This document shows, in pieces, positions 1 through 5,170 of a stretch of DNA of 5,669 nt (positions within the stretch are counted from its first letter, which is position 1; each line of letters begins with the position of its first letter). Where the stretch lies: positions 1 through 5,669 of the forward strand of contig URYP01000124.1 in NCBI GenBank assembly GCA_900552115.1, in the 5' to 3' direction. Made by a program: the position numbers and the translations under genes. The notes below the pieces were generated by a model. That model did not search any database. It was given only the letters and a program-made list of their open reading frames with translations, and was not told the DNA's origin. The DNA is from an uncultured Oscillospiraceae bacterium. Lineage in GTDB: Bacteria; Bacillota; Clostridia; Oscillospirales; Acutalibacteraceae.

Positions 1-128
1 TTTTCATTGTCCCAGTTAAGATCCGGCTGATATCCGCCGGGTGGGGAAAAGATTCTGTTTTTATCCGTTGTCTTCCGGTGAGGCCCTTTCGTGACGACAA
101 TCTGCCGGTTTTTATAGGAGGTGTTTCT
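1..128. other. Upstream region of the first gene, no gene recognised
   Basis: This segment precedes the first gene and ends in its ribosome site. It contains a small GC-rich inverted repeat (CCGGC at 23-27 with GCCGG at 36-40). Several frames are open on both strands, but none has a start codon with a ribosome site, and the window edge cuts off any wider context. I see no clear -35/-10 pair and no riboswitch I can name. A promoter for the gene at 129 is expected here or further left. Confidence 0.4.
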
Positions 129-608
129 ATGAGTAATTTCATCGACTCCGCGTTTGGTTCTCCGTGTACCGGCTGCACCGGGGACGAGCGACCCGCCTGT
201 TCTATTTTTGTCAGTGGCGGGACGGGAAAAACGATTCCTTATCTTATGACCGGAGGCGGTATTCCTTTCGGTCCGGATATTTTGTCCGTAGGGGAGATCG
301 CCACCCACACGTCCGGCTCCGGCGAATTTATGATAAACCGGACGGGACGGTACACGATCAATTACCAGGTGACCATTGAGCATGCGGATACAGGAACGAT
401 GACGCCCCGCCAGACATCGGTATTCCTGTCCAGCGACAGGCGGGGCTGGCTCGATGGCATCCTTCTCACTGCCCAAAAGGACAGCTTATCCCGTTGCCTG
501 ACTACCACACTGGAGGCAGGGGAAAAAATATCGCTGAGATTTGGAGATCCATCCTATCAGAATATAACAGCTATTGATCCCGTGATCATCCTCCGGCGGG
601 TCGAATAG
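129..608 (+). CDS. Small protein with BclA-C/C1q-like jelly-roll domain (putative surface protein)
   Basis: This 159-residue protein is not a member of a family I can name with certainty. ATG at 129 is chosen because AGGAGG (116-121) sits 7 nt upstream; an in-frame GTG at 78 lacks a ribosome site. Residues 1-25 are short and cysteine-bearing (Cys13, Cys16, Cys24). The rest is rich in predicted beta strands: a Gly-rich start (27-48), then GEFMINRTGRYTINYQVTI (65-83), a run of short strands, LEAGEKISLRF (128-138) and a final PVIILRRVE. The 'tG.Y.I.y.v' strand followed by 'l.aGe.isL' is typical of C-terminal BclA/C1q/TNF-like jelly rolls, which form trimers on spore or cell surfaces in Firmicutes. 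No collagen Gly-X-Y stretch, signal peptide or membrane segment is present. A spore-surface role is therefore inference only. It could also be a phage-type or other trimeric beta protein. Confidence 0.75.
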   Translation: MSNFIDSAFGSPCTGCTGDERPACSIFVSGGTGKTIPYLMTGGGIPFGPDILSVGEIATHTSGSGEFMINRTGRYTINYQVTIEHADTGTMTPRQTSVFLSSDRRGWLDGILLTAQKDSLSRCLTTTLEAGEKISLRFGDPSYQNITAIDPVIILRRVE

Positions 609-625
609 GGTTGGAGCCTCAAATA

Positions 626-657
626 AAAGTCCCGTCCGGATTTCCGGGCGGGACTTT
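626..657. terminator. Bidirectional intrinsic terminator between convergent genes
   Basis: A 14-bp stem (626-639 with 644-657, one T-G wobble) with the four-base loop ATTT lies between the stop at 608 and the stop of the opposite gene at 669. Read on the minus strand the stem is followed by TTTTATTT, a good U-tract for the membrane-protein gene. On the plus strand the tail is only the TTT that ends the stem, so termination may be weaker in that direction. Confidence 0.85.
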
Positions 658-668
658 ACGTGGTGTGT

Positions 669-1247
669 TTATATAACGGAAAACAGTAGGGCCAACAGCC
701 CAAGGGTAGCCAGAGGGATCAGGGTACCGCCCGCGAGTTGGCCCGGCGTGTGGCGTTTTATCCGCAGGCTGGAGGCATACACCAGTACCAGAAGCCCCAG
801 TCCGGCGAGCAAAGCCGGTACGCCGAAATAGACCAGCAGCGCGACCGGTCCGGCCACGCCGCAGGCGTGACCGCTGGCTTTCAGGCCAAACGCTTTGTTA
901 AACAGCAAAATGATAAGCCCGGAAATCAAATATTCCAGATAGATGATCCATAGTGAGCGGGGAGCGTGCAGGAACAGGGTCGTCAGGCAGCCCAGAACAT
1001 ATCCGCCAACAGCAAAAAGCATTGCCAGGCTGCGCTGGCCGTCACGCCCGCGATCCCTAAAGGCTTTCAGCCTCGGCTGTGCCGGATAGGCCAGCAGCGG
1101 CAGCAAGGTGAGGAATAAAAGGCCGCAGAGGTATCCCGCCCATCCGCCGGTCAGGCTCGGGTTCCATAAAAACAGAATGGTCAGCATAACGCCGGCCATG
1201 AGTGGTGCCACGGTCAGCACACGTATAATTTTTGCCGCTTTGTCCAT
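669..1247 (-). CDS. PAP2-superfamily integral membrane phosphatase-like protein
   Basis: This 192-residue protein has about six hydrophobic segments (roughly 10-28, 35-54, 75-93, 97-117, 131-156, 172-191), matching the PAP2 fold. PAP2 enzymes dephosphorylate lipid phosphates or pyrophosphates (phosphatidate, undecaprenyl-PP) at the membrane. Signature elements are present in altered form. K61-x6-R68-D69 replaces KX6RP, S125-G126-H127 replaces PSGH, and SLRIKRHTPGQ (160-170) replaces SRX5HX3D, so the H is kept (H166) but the terminal Asp is Gln and the Arg six residues before H is Ser. Similar variants occur in Clostridia annotated as PAP2-like; whether they are active is unclear. The start at 1247 is preceded by AGGTGA (1253-1258, 5-nt spacer). 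It lies downstream of a good promoter, which rules out the longer frame running back to 1679. The gene is apparently monocistronic. Confidence 0.85.
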   Translation of the reverse strand: MDKAAKIIRVLTVAPLMAGVMLTILFLWNPSLTGGWAGYLCGLLFLTLLPLLAYPAQPRLKAFRDRGRDGQRSLAMLFAVGGYVLGCLTTLFLHAPRSLWIIYLEYLISGLIILLFNKAFGLKASGHACGVAGPVALLVYFGVPALLAGLGLLVLVYASSLRIKRHTPGQLAGGTLIPLATLGLLALLFSVI

Positions 1248-1311
1248 AAACGTCACCTGCTCTATCTCCTGCTTTGAAGAAACAAAAAAGGTATTGTCAT
1301 TATGGAACATA

Positions 1312-1339
1312 ATTGTACCATCCTTTCCCAAAAGTGCAA
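1312..1339 (-). promoter_or_regulatory. Sigma-A-type promoter for the PAP2-like gene
   Basis: On the minus strand, TTGCAC (1334-1339) and TACAAT (1312-1317) are separated by 16 bp, each one mismatch from the SigA consensus or close to it. The predicted start of transcription is near 1305, giving a leader of about 58 nt before the ATG at 1247. This supports that start, because an upstream in-frame ATG at 1310 would lie at or ahead of the transcription start. Confidence 0.7.
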
Positions 1340-1454
1340 GAGGGGATTTCTTAATAGTATGTTTGACTGGACAAAGACTTCTTATACGACGGCCTGTCTG
1401 TTTAGGATTAAAAAGGGGCGGCGAATGAAAACCTTTCATGTTGTATGCCGTTTG

Positions 1455-1463
1455 TGGTATAAT
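1455..1463 (+). promoter_or_regulatory. Extended -10 promoter facing the lipoprotein gene
   Basis: TG-G-TATAAT matches an extended -10 element exactly (TG at 1455-1456, hexamer 1458-1463). The best -35 is weak (TTCATG at 1435-1440, 17-bp spacing), which extended -10 promoters tolerate. Transcription from about 1470 would give the lipoprotein an unusually long leader of about 250 nt that contains the repeat cluster. A closer GATAAT at 1690-1695 has no -35 partner and would leave almost no leader. Confidence 0.5.
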
Positions 1464-1492
1464 AGGTTCAAACTTATGGTTTGGAGCCAAAT

Positions 1493-1650
1493 GTCTTTTG
1501 CTAAGCAAAAAACATCGAAAGAATGGTTGTCGTCGCAAGGCGGCTCCTGCGCGGGGGCGCACCTCCATTCTTCTGGTCTCTGCAAAGCTTTGCTTTTGAA
1601 GCAGAAAGTCTTTTCCAAGCAAAAGACTTTGGGAAAATGGTTGCCGCCGC
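1493..1650. repeat. Imperfect direct-repeat pair with internal hairpins
   Basis: Two units of about 43 bp, 1493-1536 and 1608-1650, align with roughly 79% identity by eye and one single-base gap. Both start GTCTTTT, continue through AAGCAAAA, and end in ATGGTTG followed by a CG-rich end. Each contains an inverted repeat: TTTTGCT/AGCAAAA in the first, and AAAGTCTTTT-ccaagc-AAAAGACTTT (1605-1630) in the second. Between them lie the perfect palindrome GCAAAGCTTTGC (1582-1593), a third CTTTT..AAGCAgAAG-like unit (1594-1608), and TGCGC-gggg-GCGCA (1548-1561). CGCCGC/GCGGCG (1645-1666) closes the cluster. It has the look of a dispersed intergenic repeat or a structured leader RNA; copies elsewhere in the genome cannot be seen here. 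Confidence 0.6.
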
Positions 1651-1718
1651 GATGCATGAAGCGGCGATGAGGCTGCCAATACACGGGTGGATAATGTTTG
1701 TGCGGAAGGGGAAAATCA

Positions 1719-2057
1719 ATGAAACGGATGGTTGCCTGGTTAGTGATAATCGTATTGTGCGTGAGCGGCTGTTCCGCGGGAGACGGGAGCGAAGCCCCTA
1801 AAACAGCTTTTACGTTGTCCCAGACGGCCATGGAGATGCCGGCCGGAACCAGCCGGATACTGACCGCGCAGGCGGACGGCCGGGAAATAGACCCGCAGGA
1901 TCTGTGGTGGCAGACAACGGATGAGACGGTGGCGGCTGTAGAAAACGGTAGGGTAAAGGCGCTGGCAGCGGGACAAGCGTTGATAACGGCCAGCAATCGC
2001 GGCGGCTATATGGTTCTATGCCGAATCACCGTAACCGAAGCGCAAACAGTATCTTAA
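1719..2057 (+). CDS. Small lipoprotein with one Big_2-type Ig-like domain
   Basis: This 112-residue protein starts with a lipoprotein signal peptide: MKRM, hydrophobic core 5-15, lipobox V15-S16-G17-C18, with Cys18 as the expected lipidated residue after signal peptidase II cleavage. Residues about 29-108 form a bacterial Ig-like group 2 (Big_2) domain, recognisable by the WWQTTDETVAAVENGRVKAL stretch (63-82) and the following AxGxAxITA strand pattern. There is no catalytic domain, so it is probably a surface adhesion or accessory protein anchored to the outer face of the membrane. The ATG at 1719 has AAGGGG (1706-1711) 7 nt upstream; an in-frame alternative at 1698 would add a charged segment ahead of the signal peptide. 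Its leader is the repeat region. It converges on the dockerin-enzyme gene but is separately transcribed. Confidence 0.85.
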   Translation: MKRMVAWLVIIVLCVSGCSAGDGSEAPKTAFTLSQTAMEMPAGTSRILTAQADGREIDPQDLWWQTTDETVAAVENGRVKALAAGQALITASNRGGYMVLCRITVTEAQTVS

Positions 2058-2075
2058 AGGTATAATATAGATCAA

Positions 2076-2111
2076 AAACGCCATGCAAAGGAAGTCCTTT
2101 GCATGGCGTTT
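2076..2111. terminator. Bidirectional intrinsic terminator
   Basis: A perfect 16-bp stem (2076-2091 with 2096-2111) with loop AAGT lies between the lipoprotein stop (2057) and the stop of the convergent dockerin-enzyme gene (2185). On the minus strand the stem leads into five T residues (2078-2074), so it fits the end of the long gene best. On the plus strand it follows the lipoprotein by 18 nt, with only the TTT that closes the stem. Confidence 0.85.
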
Positions 2112-2142
2112 ACCTATGTTTTTAACCATTTTTTTGCACCCT

Positions 2143-2168
2143 GCTGTTGCTTACGATTAACCAACAGC
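2143..2168 (-). other. Small hairpin in the 3' untranslated region of the dockerin gene
   Basis: GCTGTTG (2143-2149) pairs perfectly with CAACAGC (2162-2168). Inside, after a C-C mismatch, TTA pairs with TAA around CGAT. It lies between the stop codon at 2185 and the main terminator. Its seven A residues downstream on the minus strand do not make a U-tract, so it is not itself a terminator. A role in 3'-end stability is possible but unproven. Confidence 0.35.
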
Positions 2169-2184
2169 GCGGAGCCACCGGTTA

Positions 2185-5052
2185 TCATTCCGCTGGGAAT
2201 GCATTGATTTTTTGGGTGGCATATTGCAGTATCAGAAGCGCGTCATTGGCGGAAACCTTGCCGTCTCTGTCCACGTCGGCTCTGCTTTTTTGTTCCGTCG
2301 TTATCATGATCTTACTGGTCGCCGCCTGCAGCGCTAACAGCGCGTCGCTAGCTGTGATCTCATTATCCTGGTTGATATCGCCCAGTAGATCGTGAAGCAT
2401 GGGGATTACGCGGGTTTCTTCTTCACCGCACAGGGAGCATTGGCGCGCTTCCAGCCCATCCTCCGTATTGGTGGCCGGTCTGACCACGGACCAGTTTCCC
2501 CATACATGCTCGTGGGCGGTCACTGGAATATCTTTGCCCGTAATCTCCAGGGGAAGCTGCATGGCGGTATTGTCTTTGACCACATGGCTTACATCCGGAT
2601 TCAGCCCGTACAAGTACCGTACCCGGGCATTATTGGTAACGGCGGCGGACAGGGTCAGGCGGATCGTATGGGCATCCAGCCGATTCGCGGACAAAACGGT
2701 GACCGGCGTCTCGCCGTCCAGAACGGAAAAGCCGGTAATACCGCTCGCCGGCGTGATATCGTCTCCGCCGCGATGGACAATGTTCACATCAATAATGGTA
2801 CACGTCTTATCAGCAAACCGCGCCGCGTCGATAGAGGGGCCGCGGTAGTATTCCGACAAACCGTAATAATACAAGATGCCGTTGGCTACCCGGCGGCCGA
2901 TCTCATTCATGCCGGGCGTTTTATAATGAGCGGTATCTTTACGCTCAAATTCCATTTCGGTGGCAGCCAGGAAAAAGTTCTGGCCGTCATCCAGGTCCTG
3001 TTGAGCGCTGCGAATCGCCGTATACGCGTCGTCGTTGGAAATATTGGTGTCGTGGGTGCCGATCTGGCAGAGGAACATGGGCAGGTCCTCGTTGTCCAAA
3101 TCCCGGCGGAAACGCGCCAAAAGCTCTTTCATGTCCGCCTCGTAGGTTTCCTTTGGCACCAGCATACGGCCATCCGTTTCGCCTTGGTTCCAAACAGCCA
3201 GTTCCACCCCGCCGGCCGCCAAAGCCCGGGTTACCGCCCGGCCATACAGGGTACGGCTGTCTTTCGGATTGGAGGTGTTGTAATACATCCAATACCAGTT
3301 GGCGGCATTGCCCACGTTGGGTTCATGCAGGCCGGAACCGGAATCCGCCGCCGGGATGACGCCGACCGGCAGATGCAGGTTTTCAATCAATTTATTGACC
3401 ATGGCCGGCACCAGGGAAGCGCCGGCGCCATCGTAGGGATCGGCCAGATGCTGCCACGATCCGGAACGGAAGTTGGCGGCCAGATCGTCGGCTACCGTGT
3501 ATGGCGGCGCGCCCTGGCCCACCATGTTGGACTGGCCGACACACAGAATATTGATACCGACGCCCCATTTGCGGTTATCAGTCACGGTTTTCAGGGGGGT
3601 ACCGTCTGCACCGAGCGCGCGCACCTCCAAACGATACCAGCCGCCCTGCGGCACGGTCAACGTGCCGGAATAGGCGTTGCCCTCAAGCGGCAGCTCTGTC
3701 CAGTCCCGTATAATGGCGCTGCTGTCGTCGTACTCCAGGACCCTCGCCTCTACCTTAACGACATCGCCCGAGCTTACCTGTCCACTGATGGTTACCGGAG
3801 CGTTTTCGTTTTCCACGTTGCGCTGGATAACCTGGTAATTTTGGGGAGCCTGCACACTCAGGGACACACCGGATGGGTCTTCATCCGACAAATTGGTGAC
3901 GGTCACGTCGTCAAAATCGGCCGCCGTTTTATAGGTAGCCAGGCCTATTTTACCAAAAGCATGGCTGGAATCCTCCACTTCTAATTCCGCGGTGCCATCT
4001 ATGTAAAGGGTAATGTGACTGCCAACAAAGCGCATTTTCATGGTATAGGACCTGTCCAGTTCCATGGTGAATTTTTTCTTAACAAGAATAGCGGATTCGC
4101 TGTTAATACGGCGGTCAATCAACAACTCCTGCCCGTTATAGGATCCGACATAACGGTTCTGCACGCCGTCCGCGCGTCCGCTGATCATAACGTAAATATT
4201 GCCGCCGTTTGTTTTATGCGCCGTTACCTTGGCTTCAACCTCATAATCCGTCCAATTCAGATCCCCGGCAAAGGTCATGGCGCCGGCGCTCATATCGGTT
4301 TGGCTGTAAACCCCGTTCTGTACGGCCCATTTCCCGTTTGTAACCGCCCATGCATCGCTGCTCGCTGTCTCAAAGGTATCGCGGAACAGCGTTTTGTCGT
4401 CCGACGGGTTGCCGCCGGGATCGTCCGGATCCGGCGGGGTTACGTCCTCGGTGAGCCGCCGCACCGTCACATCGTCGAAATCGGCCGCAGTCTTATAGGT
4501 AGCCAGACCGATGCGTCCTTCGCTGTGAGTGGTATCATCGGTTTCCAGCTCCAGTGTACCATTCACATATAATGAGATGTGGCTGCCGACAAATTTCAGC
4601 TTCAGGATATAGTCCTGATTCACTTCCATTGTGTAGGTTTTCCGGGCCAACAGGGTGGACTTGCCGCCGATGCGGCGGTCAATAACCAGTTCCCCCCCGC
4701 TGAATGCGCCGACATAACGGTTTTCCGGACCGTCCGCCCGCCCGCTGAGCATCACATACACGCCCTGCCCGTTTACGGCGCGGGGCGTCACTTTAACCTC
4801 GACTTCATAATTGACCCAATCGCTGTCTCCAGCAAAGGTCATGGCGCCGCCAGCCAAATCGGTTTGATGATAAACCCCGTCCTGCACCGCCCAGTTGCCG
4901 CTGGAAACCGTCCAAACATCGTCGGACGCGGCGTCAAAATGATCGGAAAACAGAATGTTGTCTTCGGAAGCGGGAGCTGCGCCGGCCGGCAGCGTCATGC
5001 CGGCTGTCAACAGAGTCAGGGCCGATACGGTTGCCAACAGTTTTTTCAGCAT
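2185..5052 (-). CDS. Secreted dockerin-bearing SGNH/SASA-type carbohydrate esterase (CE6-like)
   Basis: This is a 955-residue modular exoenzyme. Residues 1-26 are a signal peptide (MLKK, hydrophobic core, AGAA). Two LamG/concanavalin-like domains (32-200 and 220-388) are joined by the linker PPDPDDPGGNPSDD, then a beta-sandwich runs from about 394 to 496. The catalytic domain (about 497-735) is of the SGNH sialate-O-acetylesterase/acetylxylan-esterase type. It has the nucleophile Ser508 in GQSNM, a Gly-rich block GSG (572-574), WNQGETDG (621-628), and D706-T-A-H709 supplying the acid and base. A C-terminal beta region (about 740-846) precedes a HEHxW..CxxC module (847-884). A type-I dockerin (about 887-950) has two Ca2+ loops, D892-N894-D896-D903 and D926-D928-D930-D937. 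The likely role is de-acetylation of plant or host glycans within a cohesin-bound complex. The start at 5052 has GGAGG 7 nt upstream; tandem TGA-TAA stops end the gene. Substrate (xylan or sialate) cannot be decided. Confidence 0.92.
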   Translation of the reverse strand: MLKKLLATVSALTLLTAGMTLPAGAAPASEDNILFSDHFDAASDDVWTVSSGNWAVQDGVYHQTDLAGGAMTFAGDSDWVNYEVEVKVTPRAVNGQGVYVMLSGRADGPENRYVGAFSGGELVIDRRIGGKSTLLARKTYTMEVNQDYILKLKFVGSHISLYVNGTLELETDDTTHSEGRIGLATYKTAADFDDVTVRRLTEDVTPPDPDDPGGNPSDDKTLFRDTFETASSDAWAVTNGKWAVQNGVYSQTDMSAGAMTFAGDLNWTDYEVEAKVTAHKTNGGNIYVMISGRADGVQNRYVGSYNGQELLIDRRINSESAILVKKKFTMELDRSYTMKMRFVGSHITLYIDGTAELEVEDSSHAFGKIGLATYKTAADFDDVTVTNLSDEDPSGVSLSVQAPQNYQVIQRNVENENAPVTISGQVSSGDVVKVEARVLEYDDSSAIIRDWTELPLEGNAYSGTLTVPQGGWYRLEVRALGADGTPLKTVTDNRKWGVGINILCVGQSNMVGQGAPPYTVADDLAANFRSGSWQHLADPYDGAGASLVPAMVNKLIENLHLPVGVIPAADSGSGLHEPNVGNAANWYWMYYNTSNPKDSRTLYGRAVTRALAAGGVELAVWNQGETDGRMLVPKETYEADMKELLARFRRDLDNEDLPMFLCQIGTHDTNISNDDAYTAIRSAQQDLDDGQNFFLAATEMEFERKDTAHYKTPGMNEIGRRVANGILYYYGLSEYYRGPSIDAARFADKTCTIIDVNIVHRGGDDITPASGITGFSVLDGETPVTVLSANRLDAHTIRLTLSAAVTNNARVRYLYGLNPDVSHVVKDNTAMQLPLEITGKDIPVTAHEHVWGNWSVVRPATNTEDGLEARQCSLCGEEETRVIPMLHDLLGDINQDNEITASDALLALQAATSKIMITTEQKSRADVDRDGKVSANDALLILQYATQKINAFPAE
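3889..4395 (-). repeat. Second copy of the duplicated LamG-like domain
   Basis: This stretch encodes residues 220-388 of the dockerin esterase. It aligns without gaps to the first copy at a constant offset of 188 codons (564 bp), with about 60% residue identity by eye. The 17 residues IGLATYKTAADFDDVTV (369-385) are identical in both. Such domains usually bind carbohydrate. This copy directly precedes the beta-sandwich and esterase. Confidence 0.85.
4453..4959 (-). repeat. First copy of the duplicated LamG-like domain
   Basis: This stretch encodes residues 32-200, immediately after the signal peptide. It shares with the second copy the WAVQ.GVY core (54-61), GAMTFAGD (69-76), SGRADG (103-108), NRYVG (111-115), IDRRI (124-128) and FVGSHI (154-159). 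The DNA of the two copies is also close in places, for example around 4466-4506 and 3902-3942, which indicates internal tandem duplication followed by divergence. Confidence 0.85.
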
Positions 5053-5069
5053 AGTTTTTCCTCCAGACA

Positions 5070-5112
5070 TTTTCAAAACTCTCATTGTCATTATACCGCA
5101 ATTGTTTGAAAA
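5070..5112. repeat. Inverted repeat around the proximal -10 element
   Basis: TTTTCAAA (5070-5077) and TTTGAAAA (5105-5112) form a perfect 8-bp inverted repeat separated by 27 bp. The pair brackets the TATAAT at 5090-5095. It may be a second regulator site or chance in AT-rich DNA. Confidence 0.3.
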
Positions 5113-5163
5113 GCATCTGCCATTATATACTGAAAATATAGACAATAATTATTGTTTTTGTAA
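5090..5163 (-). promoter_or_regulatory. Promoter region of the dockerin-esterase gene
   Basis: Two promoter candidates read leftward. The first has TTACAA (5158-5163) and TATATT (5135-5140) with 17-bp spacing, giving a leader of about 75 nt. The second is a perfect TATAAT at 5090-5095 with only a weak -35 (AGATGC, 5113-5118), giving a leader of about 30 nt. A third TATAAT at 5122-5127 lacks a -35 at normal spacing. I see no intrinsic terminator between the upstream rrf2 gene and this region, so some read-through from rpoD-rrf2 is possible. Confidence 0.5.
5142..5155. promoter_or_regulatory. Perfect 14-bp palindrome, candidate operator
   Basis: ACAATAATTATTGT is a perfect inverted repeat without a spacer. 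It sits inside the 17-bp spacer of the TTACAA/TATATT promoter candidate, a position where a bound repressor would block RNA polymerase. It does not match the classic IscR, NsrR, CymR or Rex boxes that I know; it only vaguely recalls the AT-rich PerR/Fur type. The AT-rich context raises the chance of coincidence. Confidence 0.4.
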
Positions 5164-5170
5164 TATCTTA

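Larger units (their letters stand above)
1248..1718. other. Gene-free interval with two promoters and a repeat cluster
   Basis: This 471-base interval separates the leftward membrane-protein gene from the rightward lipoprotein gene. It holds the 5' leader of the leftward gene (1248 to about 1305), its promoter (1312-1339), an extended -10 promoter facing right (1455-1463), and repeat-rich DNA from about 1465 to 1666. Between 1340 and 1454 I see only a small inverted repeat, ATGAAA-acc-TTTCAT (1425-1439). Open frames cross the interval on both strands but look like translated repeat DNA rather than genes. Confidence 0.7.

Noticed and set aside
1..7. Possible divergent ATG on the minus strand at position 7
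   Set aside because: Only two codons are visible and the upstream ribosome site is weak, so it cannot be supported.
1425..1670. Small plus-strand open frame of 81 codons starting at ATG 1425 with AAAAGGGG upstream
   Set aside because: The peptide has no domain and mirrors the repeat units. The extended -10 at 1458 lies inside it. I favour repeat DNA, though a small basic peptide cannot be fully excluded.
1248..1679. N-terminal extension of the PAP2-like protein back to 1679
   Set aside because: The extension is translated repeat DNA and crosses the gene's own promoter at 1312-1339. The internal ATG at 1247 has a ribosome site and starts the first membrane helix.
1436..1996. Minus-strand open frame across the lipoprotein gene
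   Set aside because: It is antisense to the lipoprotein with its lipobox and Big_2 domain, and its remaining part is repeat DNA.
2061..2066. TATAAT just after the lipoprotein stop, facing right
   Set aside because: No -35 at suitable spacing, and it leads straight into the terminator hairpin and an antisense gene.
2392..3984. Long open frame (530 codons) on the plus strand
   Set aside because: It lies wholly antisense to the dockerin esterase, whose domains and motifs are clear. It has no recognisable domain and reflects codon bias of the true gene.
5053..5145. Longer start for the dockerin esterase at 5145
   Set aside because: It would put 31 residues ahead of a clear signal peptide and run through the promoter region. 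The ATG at 5052 has GGAGG at ideal spacing.
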